Positions 1 to 8,505 of a stretch of 64,000 nt of DNA are shown one piece after another. The notes beneath the pieces were generated by a model. The model saw only the letters and a program-made list of their open reading frames with translations, was not told the DNA's origin and searched no databases. The position numbers and the translations under genes were made by a program. Each line of letters starts with the position of its first letter. Within the stretch, counting starts at the first letter, position 1. Source of the DNA: Gemmatimonadota bacterium (GTDB taxonomy: Bacteria; Gemmatimonadota; Gemmatimonadetes; Gemmatimonadales; GWC2-71-9); the NCBI GenBank assembly GCA_040388535.1, contig JAZKBR010000007.1, positions 130,862 to 194,861 of the forward strand. Direction: 5' to 3'.

Positions 1-674
1 CGTCATTTGTTATCAACGGTCGCAGCAACATCGCGCCCGGCTTCGGTCGCTTCCCGGCCTCGTTCGTTCCCGCCTTCTCGGTGCTGCTTGAGCCGCGAGA
101 TCGCTTCCGGGTAGAACTTGCGAGCCAGATCATCGGGGCGATGCAGCAGACGACCCACACGCCGCTCGCGCCGGGGCTCGCGCGTGACTTTGCTGCTGCC
201 AGCGGACCGCTGCTTGCCGTCGGCACCACCGGGCTCGCGAATGCGCTCGACGCGCCGGTGCACACCGATGGCTTCCGTCTCCGCGACCGCGCGGGCAAGG
301 TGTGGGACGAGTTCACACCGACCGCGCCATACGCGGCGATGCAGGGGTTCGAGCGTAACGGACAGGACGTCCTGCTGCTGCATCACACGCAGGCGAATGG
401 GCAGCCGCTGGCGGACCTCGTGCGCGAGGCGCTCGGCCCCTACGGCTGGTTCGGTGTGCGCGGCGATCTGGCCGTGCGGGGCGAGCAAGGGCCGATGCGT
501 CAGCTGACCGTGGCGAACGCGGGCTGGCGGGTTGACCTCACGGGCGAGGGTGCCACCTCGAGGCTGGCGCGCTACCGCAGCGCGATATTCCTGGTGGCCG
601 CGATCCTGATCATGGGCCTGCTGCTCTGGCTCTACCCTCGCGTCGTCCGTCGTGAGCTCGATTCGCCTCGGTGA
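1..674 (+). CDS. BcsB-like periplasmic protein, C-terminal part (5' end outside window)
   Basis: The frame is open from the window edge (first full codon at base 3), so the true start lies upstream; the GTG at 81 is internal. About 223 residues are visible. The soluble part ends in a single hydrophobic helix (about 20 residues, AIFLVAAILIMG...) followed by a short basic tail, the layout of BcsB, the periplasmic, membrane-anchored partner of cellulose synthase BcsA. The stretch before the helix, with repeated beta-strand-like segments and a LAVRG motif, fits the C-terminal part of that family, but similarity is judged by eye only. It overlaps the next gene, a processive-type glycosyltransferase, by 23 nt, so the two are probably translated together and work as a synthase/translocation pair. 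An unrelated anchored periplasmic protein remains possible. Confidence 0.5.
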   Translation, partial: SFVINGRSNIAPGFGRFPASFVPAFSVLLEPRDRFRVELASQIIGAMQQTTHTPLAPGLARDFAAASGPLLAVGTTGLANALDAPVHTDGFRLRDRAGKVWDEFTPTAPYAAMQGFERNGQDVLLLHHTQANGQPLADLVREALGPYGWFGVRGDLAVRGEQGPMRQLTVANAGWRVDLTGEGATSRLARYRSAIFLVAAILIMGLLLWLYPRVVRRELDSPR

Positions 675-2493
675 TTACCTCGTTGAACGAGGACTGATCT
701 CGTCCCAGCAACTCACCACCGCGCTGCAGCAGCAGCAGCGGACGGGCGAGCGGCTGGGGCGCCTGCTGTTGATCTTCGGATTCGTCCGCCGGCTTGACCT
801 GGCCCGCGCCCTGGCCGCGCTCTGGGGCTATCCGTTCGCGACCGTCGAGGAAAAGACGGTCGATGCCGCCGTAGCCCAGCGTTTCCCACTCGATGCCACC
901 CTGCAGTATCGCGCCGTGCCGGTGCGCGACGACGGCGCCATGGTGACCGTCGTGGTCGCCGACTCGCCACCGGACGCCCTGTCGCAGACCCTCAACGTGG
1001 TTTATCCGGGCCGCGCGATCGACTATCGCGTTACCACGGAGTGGGACCTCGACCGTGCCATCGCCCTCGCACACCGGCGCAAGGTGGTCGACACCTCGAT
1101 CTACGGCCTCTACTTCCGCGATCAGGCCGAGAGCGCGTTTACGGTATTCACGCTGCCGCAGTACCTCACTTTCGCTGTGGCGTGCTTTGCCCTGCTGGCA
1201 GGCTTCTATTCGGCACCGCTCGAGACGCTGCTGGTGATCAACGTGCCGATCACGGCGTTCTTCCTGCTGGTGGTGGCGTTCCGCACCTGGGTCGGAGTCA
1301 GTGGCGCATCGGCAGAGACCGCGATCTCGCTCACGCCGGAAGATCTCGCGGCCATTGATGAACGCGCACTGCCGGTCTACAGCATCCTGGTGCCGATCTA
1401 TCGCGAAGCCGCCGTCATCAAGACGCTGCTCAAGTCACTTGCCGAACTCGATTACCCGGCCGACAAGCTCGACATCCTGTTGCTCTTCGAGGAGGACGAC
1501 CCGGAGACGCTTGCCGCTGCGAAGGCTGCGGCCCCTGGGGCAAACGTTCGCTTCTTCGTGGTGCCGACGGGCGACCCGCAGACGAAGCCGAAGGCATGCA
1601 ATGTCGGCCTGCTCTTCGCGCGCGGCGAGTACCTCGTGATCTACGACGCCGAGGACCAGCCCGAACCGGACCAGCTCAAGAAGGCCTACCTCGCCTTCCA
1701 GCGCGGACCCGAAGCGCTTGTCTGCGTGCAGGCCGCCCTCAACTACTACAACTGGAACGAGAACTTCCTGACCCGGATGTTCACGCTCGAGTATTCGTTC
1801 TGGTTCGACTATCTCCTGCCGGGCCTCGACATGCTGCGTCTGCCGATCCCGCTCGGCGGCACCAGCAATCATTTCAAGTCGCAGATCCTGCGCGACCTCG
1901 GCGGCTGGGATCCCTTCAACGTGACCGAGGACGCCGACCTCGGCATCCGCGCCGCGATGCATGGCTACCGCGTCGGGATCATCAACTCGACGACCTACGA
2001 AGAGGCGAACAAGGAAGTCGGCAACTGGATCCGGCAGCGCTCTCGCTGGATCAAGGGATACATGCAGACGGCGCTGGTCTTCTCACGCGACCCGATGGCA
2101 CTGGTGAAGAAGGTCGGCCTGCGGCAGACCCTGGGCTTCGGACTGCTGATTGGTGGCACGCCGCTGATTTTCCTGATCCAGCCGGTGAGCATCGTCCTCA
2201 CGATCGTCTGGATCGCGACCCGCACCGGGGTGCTCGATCCGATCTTCCCGCCGGTCGTGCTCTATCTCTCGCTCTTCAACCTGCTGATCGGCAACGCGCT
2301 GGCGATCTACATCAACATGTTCGCCGTCTTCAAGCGGCGACTGCACGTGCTGGTGCTCTTCGCGCTGCTGAATCCGTTCTACTGGATCCTGCACTCGATC
2401 GCCGCGTACAAGGCGCTGGGGCAGTTGTTCACCAAGCCGTACTACTGGGAGAAGACCACACATGGCCTCACCCGTCACGGCGCCGCCGCGTAG
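652..2493 (+). CDS. Family 2 glycosyltransferase with N-terminal MshEN (c-di-GMP-binding) domain
   Basis: 613 aa, GTG start inside the upstream gene. Residues 5-28 fit the MshEN motif RLGxxLVxxGLIxxxxLxxxLxxQ at every key position, and residues 34-57 repeat it with only the final Gln replaced by Leu; this domain binds cyclic di-GMP in MshE, type II secretion ATPases and NfrB. Two membrane helices follow (about 172-215). The GT2 catalytic domain (about 240-480) has the DAED motif (332-335), TED (425-427) and the processive-synthase signature QRSRW (462-466); a cluster of C-terminal helices (about 490-590) would form the export channel. NfrB-type enzymes carry MshEN at the C terminus, so the order here is reversed. 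With the BcsB-like partner and downstream barrel, the likely role is c-di-GMP-controlled synthesis and export of an extracellular polysaccharide. The sugar cannot be told from sequence. Confidence 0.88.
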   Translation: MSSIRLGDYLVERGLISSQQLTTALQQQQRTGERLGRLLLIFGFVRRLDLARALAALWGYPFATVEEKTVDAAVAQRFPLDATLQYRAVPVRDDGAMVTVVVADSPPDALSQTLNVVYPGRAIDYRVTTEWDLDRAIALAHRRKVVDTSIYGLYFRDQAESAFTVFTLPQYLTFAVACFALLAGFYSAPLETLLVINVPITAFFLLVVAFRTWVGVSGASAETAISLTPEDLAAIDERALPVYSILVPIYREAAVIKTLLKSLAELDYPADKLDILLLFEEDDPETLAAAKAAAPGANVRFFVVPTGDPQTKPKACNVGLLFARGEYLVIYDAEDQPEPDQLKKAYLAFQRGPEALVCVQAALNYYNWNENFLTRMFTLEYSFWFDYLLPGLDMLRLPIPLGGTSNHFKSQILRDLGGWDPFNVTEDADLGIRAAMHGYRVGIINSTTYEEANKEVGNWIRQRSRWIKGYMQTALVFSRDPMALVKKVGLRQTLGFGLLIGGTPLIFLIQPVSIVLTIVWIATRTGVLDPIFPPVVLYLSLFNLLIGNALAIYINMFAVFKRRLHVLVLFALLNPFYWILHSIAAYKALGQLFTKPYYWEKTTHGLTRHGAAA

Positions 2494-3844
2494 GGCCGTC
2501 GCGCCCTACTGGGTGCGCGCCCTGCTGGCGAGTGTGGCGGCGGCACCGCTGCTGATCGCGGCGCTCCTCCTCGCGCGTGACGGCTACCTCAGTGATACCC
2601 ACGGCGCCTTCCTGAGCAAGGTGCTCTTTGCACTCGATCGCGGCCAGCTCGAGCTGCTCGGCTTCGAGTACCCGCCGCTGCCGTTCCTGATGCTGCTGCC
2701 GTGGCCCACCGCGACGCTCGCAATGATCTTCGGTGCGCTGGCAGTCTTCTCGATCGCGTGGCTGGTGCTCAACGACTGCACCCTGCGCCGATCGATCCTG
2801 CCCTTCATCCTGCTGCTGGGTGCCCTCTGGTCTCCCATCGGCCTGCACCTCGTGGCGGGCGATTTCAACGAGGCAGTCGGGCTCTTCGCGCTCTTCGGCG
2901 GCTGGCGGCATTACCGGCGCTGGTGGGAAACGCGAAAGACGATTCACGGCCTCTATACCGGCCTCTGGCTCGGGGTCGCGTTCTACACCTCGCCGCTCGG
3001 CCTTGGCCTCGCGCTCATTGCCGGTGCGGTGCTCCCGTTGCTCTTCCCGCGGCTGCAGATCCCACCGTTCGCGTCACAACTGGTGCTGCTGGTCTTTCCT
3101 GGCATCGCGGCCACCGCGACCTGGGCATACCTCTCGTGGGTCTTCACGCGCCGGATCGCCTTTCCCTTCGCGCCCTGGGAGCCGGAGTCGCCGGGTTTCC
3201 TCGCGATCGTGGTCTGGACCGTGCCGTACCTGATGGTGGCTTGCTTCAACCTGCTCAGACCGAAGGCGACCACTGCCGGCGTGCTGCTGCCATTCGTGCT
3301 GCTGCTCGCCGCGAACCGGATCGGCTGGCACTTCTCGCTCGCCTTCGCGGTGGTGCTGCTCACTCTCGTCGCGGTGATCGCGATCCCGACCTGGCTCGAC
3401 AAGGCGCAGCGCACCCTCCTCGGCACGGCTGCCGTACTGCAAGCCGTCGCCGCGTGGGTGCTGGTGCCGTGGCCGCAGGTGTCGGCGGCGGACGCGGCCA
3501 ATCACGCCGTCGCCGCAGCGCTCGCCCCGGCACCGGCGCGGAGCGTCCTCATCGACGATCGCTACGCGATGGGCCTGCTGAAGTGGGCACCGTCGCTCGC
3601 GCCTTATCTCACGACGCGCGATACCGGATTCGAGATCGCGCTCGCCGACCCCGGTGCCGCCGTACAGTATGTACTGGTGACCCGCGACGATGATGGCCTG
3701 ACCCTTGATGTCGACCGCCGCCCCCCGGCCGGGTTCCAGGTCGACTGGAACTGGGCGGGGTACACGCTCTACCGTCGCGCCGGCGCACCGCGGCTGCCGG
3801 TACGCTATGACAAGCTCATTCCCTACGCCAAGGTGCAGCCGTGA
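2462..3844 (+). CDS. Polytopic membrane protein, GT-C-like
   Basis: 460 aa beginning inside the glycosyltransferase gene (32-nt overlap). About ten hydrophobic segments fill residues 20-345; a soluble C-terminal tail (about 360-460) follows. The first extracytoplasmic loop has an acidic site (DTHGAF near residue 47) and an EYPPLP motif, both reminiscent of the GT-C/dolichyl-phosphate-mannosyltransferase type of lipid-linked sugar transferase. I do not recognise the family further. Position between a polymerising glycosyltransferase and an outer-membrane barrel suggests a role in modifying or passing on the same glycan. The gene ends in a GTGA overlap with the next one, pointing to translational coupling. 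Confidence 0.75.
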   Translation: MASPVTAPPRRAVAPYWVRALLASVAAAPLLIAALLLARDGYLSDTHGAFLSKVLFALDRGQLELLGFEYPPLPFLMLLPWPTATLAMIFGALAVFSIAWLVLNDCTLRRSILPFILLLGALWSPIGLHLVAGDFNEAVGLFALFGGWRHYRRWWETRKTIHGLYTGLWLGVAFYTSPLGLGLALIAGAVLPLLFPRLQIPPFASQLVLLVFPGIAATATWAYLSWVFTRRIAFPFAPWEPESPGFLAIVVWTVPYLMVACFNLLRPKATTAGVLLPFVLLLAANRIGWHFSLAFAVVLLTLVAVIAIPTWLDKAQRTLLGTAAVLQAVAAWVLVPWPQVSAADAANHAVAAALAPAPARSVLIDDRYAMGLLKWAPSLAPYLTTRDTGFEIALADPGAAVQYVLVTRDDDGLTLDVDRRPPAGFQVDWNWAGYTLYRRAGAPRLPVRYDKLIPYAKVQP

Positions 3845-4659
3845 CCGGACTCCGCGTGCAACGCCCCTTCGTGGTTGCGATCGCCCTGTTTGCCCTCGTG
3901 CCGGCCGCGTTGCAAGCACAATGGACCGTCAAACCGGGCGGCTGGTTCATGTCGCACGGCTTCAATGTCGGCCGTTTTCCCGATCGCTTCTCGAGCGGAC
4001 CATTGGCAACCGAGAACGCCCTCGAGAAACGCGACTGGGGGATGTACTTCATCTACGGCTGGAAAGAAGGTCTCTCCGTCGGGCTGGGTCAGGGCTATGC
4101 GCGACTCGAAGACAAGCGCGACGGCACCTCCACCGTGACGACCGGGTTCGGCGCGACCGGACTCTTCCTGATGAAGCGCCTCGCCCAGGGCAAAGGCGGG
4201 ATTCTCTCGCTCCAGCCGCGCGTCGACATCCCACTCCTGTACAACACCAAGGATCGCCCGGTACTTGGGCCCGTCAGCACAGACGCCGAAGTCCGACTGC
4301 TCTACGGCAATGGCTTCGGTGCCCTGGGGACGCGCGGCTTTGTCACGGCGTCAGTGGGCGGGGCGTGGTGGCGCACCGGCGCGGACGAACTTCGCTACGA
4401 CACCACCGTGGGCCTCGACGCCGGACCCAAGGTGCTCCTGATGCTGCAGACCTTCAACGTCGCGGCCTTCCAGGGCGGCGGCCTCGCTTACAGCGCGACC
4501 AAGCTCGGCGGCTCGGCCGTGCTGCGCGTCTCAAAGTCGGTGGGGATCCAGGCAGGCTACTACGGCGGCATCTCCGGCAAGAACACCGCCCGCGAGCGCA
4601 CCTGGTCGGTATCGCTCTGGCTCAATCACGATGCGCCGACGGGGACTAGCGCGCGGTAG
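3841..4659 (+). CDS. Outer-membrane beta-barrel protein of the glycan cluster
   Basis: 272 aa from a GTG that overlaps the previous stop (GTGA). A typical signal peptide (hydrophobic residues about 10-23, cleavage after an Ala-rich LQAQ near residue 27) is followed by alternating hydrophobic/polar strands rich in Gly and aromatic residues, ending in strand-like SVSLWLNHD. This is the look of a 10-12 strand outer-membrane barrel. No enzymatic motif is visible. As last gene of the cluster it may be the outer-membrane exit or assembly factor for the polymer made by the upstream glycosyltransferase; that role is inferred from position only. Confidence 0.7.
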   Translation: MTGLRVQRPFVVAIALFALVPAALQAQWTVKPGGWFMSHGFNVGRFPDRFSSGPLATENALEKRDWGMYFIYGWKEGLSVGLGQGYARLEDKRDGTSTVTTGFGATGLFLMKRLAQGKGGILSLQPRVDIPLLYNTKDRPVLGPVSTDAEVRLLYGNGFGALGTRGFVTASVGGAWWRTGADELRYDTTVGLDAGPKVLLMLQTFNVAAFQGGGLAYSATKLGGSAVLRVSKSVGIQAGYYGGISGKNTARERTWSVSLWLNHDAPTGTSAR

Positions 4660-4705
4660 AGCTGAGCCGCGACTATACTCGCCGGCGCTCGGTGCAGGAG
4701 CCACC

Positions 4706-4884
4706 CCGAGCCCTCGCACCCATTCAAATCGCACCGAGGGATTCGCGGGCGTTGAGTCGTGGGTCCCTCGCAGCGGCCTTTACAGCCGTCGCTCACCAAT
4801 CCCGGCACCGCTAGCGCGATCGCGGGCGGCTGTAACAGACGCGGAGAGGGAGCCCACGAGCAACGCTGGCGAATCCGCGAACAT
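4706..4884. repeat. 179-bp perfect direct repeat, copy 1
   Basis: Identical over 179 bases to 5070-5248 (offset 364). Inside it TTACAGCCG (4780-4788) and CGGCTGTAA (4827-4835) are inverted, so a transcript could form a 9-bp stem closing a 38-nt loop. Similarity continues past the identical block with a few changes up to the 15-nt box at 4897-4911. Confidence 0.93.
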
Positions 4885-5069
4885 CCCTGGCGGGTGCTCG
4901 GTGCAGGAGCCGCGGTCGTCGGATCAGGATCCGCGCGTCCGCGATTCGGTCGCAACCGGCGGCGGGCGCGTCCGCCCGCTCGGCGGTCGCTCCTGCGAAT
5001 CGCTCGCCGGCGCAGAGAGCGCCGGCTACGGACGCGCTCCCTACTGATTCTCCTCCCGCGGCCCCCGCA

Positions 5070-5248
5070 CCGAGCCCTCGCACCCATTCAAATCGCACCG
5101 AGGGATTCGCGGGCGTTGAGTCGTGGGTCCCTCGCAGCGGCCTTTACAGCCGTCGCTCACCAATCCCGGCACCGCTAGCGCGATCGCGGGCGGCTGTAAC
5201 AGACGCGGAGAGGGAGCCCACGAGCAACGCTGGCGAATCCGCGAACAT
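5070..5248. repeat. 179-bp perfect direct repeat, copy 2
   Basis: Second copy, identical to 4706-4884, with the same inner inverted repeat (5144-5152 and 5191-5199). It is followed by the third copy of the 15-nt box (5260-5274) and a 16-nt fragment of the repeat (5275-5290), as if a third copy had been deleted from the inside. The two copies are separated by 185 bp of unrelated GC-rich sequence. Confidence 0.93.
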
Positions 5249-5323
5249 TCCTGCCGGCGCTCGGTGCAGGAGCCGCGGAGAGGGAGCCCACGGCGTAACG
5301 CCCGGCAGGCAGGCCTCCGTCGC

Positions 5324-6319
5324 TCAGCTTCGCGCCGATTGCAGCAAGCGATCGATGATGCGCGCGTTCAGCACTCCTTCGTCGGGACCGAGCAGCGGCG
5401 GAGTGCCCTGCGCCACGGCACGCGCGAAGTCTTCCATCTCCAGCTGATAGGCATTCACCGGGTCGGCCGTGAACTGTTCCTCGCCGCGCCGGGTGCGGAG
5501 CGTCACGCGCGGTGAGACCACGGCGACACCAGCGATGTCGGTGGTCTTGAAGGGCTGGTGCAGTTCGAGAACACCTTCCGTGCCGACCAGCGCCAGCCGT
5601 TGATGGAGTCCGCCGTCGAACGAGCAGGAAATGGTGGCGTGACGGCCGTCGTCCCAGCCGAGGACTCCATGGAGGGTACGATCGACATCGTGCACCGTGT
5701 CGAACGTGGCCGTGGCCATCACCTGGCTCGGTGTGTTGCCGAGGAAGAGGCGAGCAGCGTTGACGCAGTAGCACCCCACGTCCATCAGTGCCCCACCGCC
5801 CCATTCCGCGTGCAGCCGCGACGGCTCGTCGTCGGCGAGGCGGAAACAGAACGATGCTTCGAGGTGCCGCAGCTCGCCGATCGCGCCGGACGCGAGCAGC
5901 CGCTGCAGCGCATCAATCTGGGGATGGTAGCGGTACATGAACGCCTCGACGAGGACGCGGCCGGTCTCTCGCGACACTGCCAGCATCTCGGCGCACTCCG
6001 CAGCGTCGAGCCCGAGCGGCTTCTCGCAGATCACGTGCTTTCCGGCACGCATCGCCGCAATCGCGAGTTCGCGATGGAGGCCGTTGTGGGTCGCCACGCA
6101 GACCGCGTCGACGGCGGGGTCCTCGAGGAGGGCGCTGTAACTGTCATGGCTCACGAGTGGCAAGAGCGCCGTGGCGCGCGCAATGTCACGGCTCGCGGCG
6201 GCGTAGAGGGTGGCGTTGCGCGCACTGTGGATCGCGGGGGCAAGGCGATTGCGCGCGACCCGTCCGGCGCCGATGATGCCGAACTGGACCCGCTTCAGCG
6301 GAACCGTGGCATCGGTCAC
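5324..6319 (-). CDS. Gfo/Idh/MocA family NAD(P)-dependent oxidoreductase
   Basis: 331 aa, cytoplasmic. An N-terminal Rossmann fold has the dinucleotide motif GIIGAGRVARN (residues 14-24); the family catalytic motif EKP lies at 99-101 with Lys100. The second half (about 130-330) is the alpha/beta dimerisation and substrate domain of the GFO_IDH_MocA_C type. Such enzymes oxidise or reduce a hydroxyl of a sugar, inositol or biliverdin-like substrate; the specific substrate is not readable. Its ATG overlaps the stop of the upstream glycerol-3-phosphate-dehydrogenase-like gene (ATGA), so both form an operon and polyol or sugar-phosphate metabolism is likely. Confidence 0.92.
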   Translation of the reverse strand: MTDATVPLKRVQFGIIGAGRVARNRLAPAIHSARNATLYAAASRDIARATALLPLVSHDSYSALLEDPAVDAVCVATHNGLHRELAIAAMRAGKHVICEKPLGLDAAECAEMLAVSRETGRVLVEAFMYRYHPQIDALQRLLASGAIGELRHLEASFCFRLADDEPSRLHAEWGGGALMDVGCYCVNAARLFLGNTPSQVMATATFDTVHDVDRTLHGVLGWDDGRHATISCSFDGGLHQRLALVGTEGVLELHQPFKTTDIAGVAVVSPRVTLRTRRGEEQFTADPVNAYQLEMEDFARAVAQGTPPLLGPDEGVLNARIIDRLLQSARS

Positions 6320-7467
6320 GGCAGCATCTCCGTGGCAGTGGCACAGGGGAGGAGCGTTGCGCCGAGCACTTCCCCCACGGCGTCCACCACCTCTTCGGCC
6401 ATCTTGCGATAGGTGGTGAGTTTTCCGCCGGCAATCGTGAGCACGCGGCCTTCACGCACCAGATGGTGCTCCCGGGTCCGGCCGCTTTCTGTGCCGCTCT
6501 GCTTGAGCAGCGGACGAACTCCGGCCCAGCGCGCAGTGATGTCGTTCGCGCCGAGCGCCAGCCCCGGAAAGTGATGCTGGACAGCGCGAAGCAGGTAGGC
6601 CTCATCAGTAGCAGGAACGGTCAACGACTCCGGCGGCTCGCTGGTTTCGGTATCGGTCGTCCCGACGAGCACGCGCTGCAATTCCGGTTCGGGAATGCAG
6701 AACATCACTCGGCGATCATCGGGGTGGCGCAGCGCGATGGCGTGTGTCAGCGGAAAGCGCGTGTTCGCAAAGGTGATGTGAATTCCCTTGGTCCCTCCGA
6801 CGAGGTCGCGCTCCGGCAGCCCGATTGCCGCGCGCACGCTGTCGGTCCAGGGTCCGACCGCGAGCACCATGGCTCGGGCGTCGATTCGCTCGCCACGCGG
6901 CAGCGTCGCCGAGACGCCATCGTCACTGATGGCGAGACGGGCGTCGGTGTGCTCATGGATCGTGGCACCCGCCGAACGCGCCGATGCGATGTTACTCCGG
7001 ACCAGACCGATGTCATCGCCGTGCGCGTCCTGGTAAAGTGCGCCGCCGAGCATGGGCGACTGTCGCAGCAGCGGCTCACGGGAGACGACGGTGTGCCGAC
7101 TCAGCGGCCGGTGCGTGCCAAGAGCATGTCGGCCGGCAAGCAGCCGATAGAGAAGCACGCCAACACCGACCCGGAAATACTGCCAGTATTCGCCGCGGTC
7201 GGTGAGAAAGAGAAAGGGGAGCGGGCGAACGAGGTGGGGTGCGATGCGGAGCAGGATCGCCCGTTCTGCGAGCGCCTCGTGCACCAGGTGAATGTCGCCA
7301 AGCTCGAGGTAGCGGATGCCGCCATGAATGAGGCGGCTCGATCGGCTACTGGTGCCCCACCCCGCGGTCTCGCGCTCGAGCAGCGTCACGGTGAGGCCGC
7401 GCATTGCGGCATCGCGCGCCACGCCCGCGCCGACGATCCCCCCTCCAATGACCAGCAGATCCTGCAT
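6316..7467 (-). CDS. Short FAD-dependent glycerol-3-phosphate dehydrogenase (GlpD-like)
   Basis: 383 aa from the ATG at 7467. The reading frame stays open to 8250, but that part is antisense to the cytochrome gene and does not look like protein. FAD-binding GGGIVGAG lies at residues 8-15, followed by the GlpD hallmark GTSSRSSRLIHGG with RYLE, and the DAO fold ends with GGKLTTYRKMAEE. GlpD oxidises sn-glycerol-3-phosphate to dihydroxyacetone phosphate and passes electrons to quinone at the membrane. The usual enzyme has about 500 residues; here the C-terminal helical domain of about 120 residues is missing, and the stop overlaps the next start, so the short form looks genuine rather than frameshifted. 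Confidence 0.82.
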   Translation of the reverse strand: MQDLLVIGGGIVGAGVARDAAMRGLTVTLLERETAGWGTSSRSSRLIHGGIRYLELGDIHLVHEALAERAILLRIAPHLVRPLPFLFLTDRGEYWQYFRVGVGVLLYRLLAGRHALGTHRPLSRHTVVSREPLLRQSPMLGGALYQDAHGDDIGLVRSNIASARSAGATIHEHTDARLAISDDGVSATLPRGERIDARAMVLAVGPWTDSVRAAIGLPERDLVGGTKGIHITFANTRFPLTHAIALRHPDDRRVMFCIPEPELQRVLVGTTDTETSEPPESLTVPATDEAYLLRAVQHHFPGLALGANDITARWAGVRPLLKQSGTESGRTREHHLVREGRVLTIAGGKLTTYRKMAEEVVDAVGEVLGATLLPCATATEMLP

Positions 7468-7608
7468 CGGCGTGACTCGCGGTGGATGGGGAGTTGCTGG
7501 AAAATAGTCCGGTTCCCGGTCTGGCCGGGCCGCGATTGCCAGTCGGGGGCATCGCAAGTAAATACTCTGATATCGGAGTCTCCCTACCCTCACGCCTGAG
7601 TCTTGAAA

Positions 7609-8505
7609 ATGTCGATTGGTCGCGCCTTGCGAACCGCCGGCCTGGTGATTGTTGCGGGGATCGTGCTCTTCGCACTCTTCGTCGTCGTCCAGAGCGGCAG
7701 GGCCCTGAGCCGGAAGTATCCCGTCCCCGCGATTGCGCTTGCGGTGCCGACAGACAGCACGGCGATCGCGCGCGGCGAGCATCTGGTGCAGGCGGTCGGC
7801 GCCTGTGCGACCTGCCACGATGCCGACCTGGGCGGCAAGGTGTACGCCGAGATGGGGCCGGTGGGAGTAGTCGCGGGGCCAAACCTTACTCGGGGTCAGG
7901 GCGGCCGCGGGGCGGGCTTCGTCGATGCGGACTGGATCCGTGCGCTTCGCGTCGGTGCCCACCGCGACAGCACTTCCCTGTTGATGATGCCGAGTGAGGT
8001 CTACACCAACTTCAGTGACGCCGACATTGGTGCGATCGTTGCCTATCTCAAGCAACTCAAGCCGGTCGATCGCGAAATCATCACCAGTTATTTCAAGCCG
8101 CTGGGGCGGACCCTGCTCGCGGTGGGCGCACTCGACATCCTCAGCGCACCGAAGACGACCGCGCGCATCACGGTACCTGAGGTGCTGCCGACGGAGGAGG
8201 CGAGCTACGGTCGCTATCTCGTGGAGGCGGCGGGGTGCGCGGGATGCCACGGCCCGGGACTCTCAGGCGGTGCGGTGGCCGGGCCTCCCGGATTGCCACC
8301 GGCCGCCAACCTCACGCCCGCCGGGCTCGGCAAATGGACCGAGGCGGATTTCATTCACGCCATCCGCGAGGGGAAGCGGCCCGGCGGAACGGCGATCAAC
8401 CCCTTCATGCCCTGGGAGTCGTATCGCGGCATGACCGACAGCGAGTTGCGGGCGATCTGGCACTACCTGCAGAGCGTCCCATCCAGGGCCTTCGGCGGCC
8501 GGTGA
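7609..8505 (+). CDS. Membrane-anchored diheme c-type cytochrome
   Basis: 298 aa from the ATG at 7609; a TTG two codons upstream is a less likely start. One N-terminal hydrophobic helix (about 10-28) serves as uncleaved anchor or signal. Two class I cytochrome c domains follow, with heme-binding CATCH at residues 66-70 and CAGCH at 210-214, and probable axial Met residues in MMPSE and the INPFMPW segment. The protein should sit on the periplasmic face and move electrons, as in the cytochrome subunits of periplasmic dehydrogenases. No catalytic subunit is adjacent. Its TGA overlaps the next ATG by one base (TGATG), so the MOSC gene is translationally coupled. Confidence 0.9.
   Translation: MSIGRALRTAGLVIVAGIVLFALFVVVQSGRALSRKYPVPAIALAVPTDSTAIARGEHLVQAVGACATCHDADLGGKVYAEMGPVGVVAGPNLTRGQGGRGAGFVDADWIRALRVGAHRDSTSLLMMPSEVYTNFSDADIGAIVAYLKQLKPVDREIITSYFKPLGRTLLAVGALDILSAPKTTARITVPEVLPTEEASYGRYLVEAAGCAGCHGPGLSGGAVAGPPGLPPAANLTPAGLGKWTEADFIHAIREGKRPGGTAINPFMPWESYRGMTDSELRAIWHYLQSVPSRAFGGR

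Larger units (their letters stand above)
4660..5323. other. Non-coding, repeat-bearing intergenic region
   Basis: This 664-bp gap between the glycan cluster and the convergent oxidoreductase gene has no convincing gene. It holds two identical 179-bp copies (separate entries), a 15-nt box CTCGGTGCAGGAGCC found three times (4688-4702, 4897-4911, 5260-5274) and a 16-nt box GCGGAGAGGGAGCCCA also found three times (twice inside the copies and at 5275-5290, joined directly to the third 15-nt box). A TATACT box sits at 4674-4679, just before the first 15-nt box, and could be a promoter -10 on the plus strand. Short open frames here simply follow the repeats. Confidence 0.7.

Noticed and set aside
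4706-5248. CRISPR array
   Set aside because: Only two copies of a 179-bp unit with a long spacer; no short repeats with regular spacing and no cas genes.
7468-8250. Upstream extension of the GlpD-like frame to 8250 (would give 644 aa)
   Set aside because: It is antisense to the clear diheme cytochrome gene, has a composition like a shadow frame, and the FAD motif begins right after the ATG at 7467.
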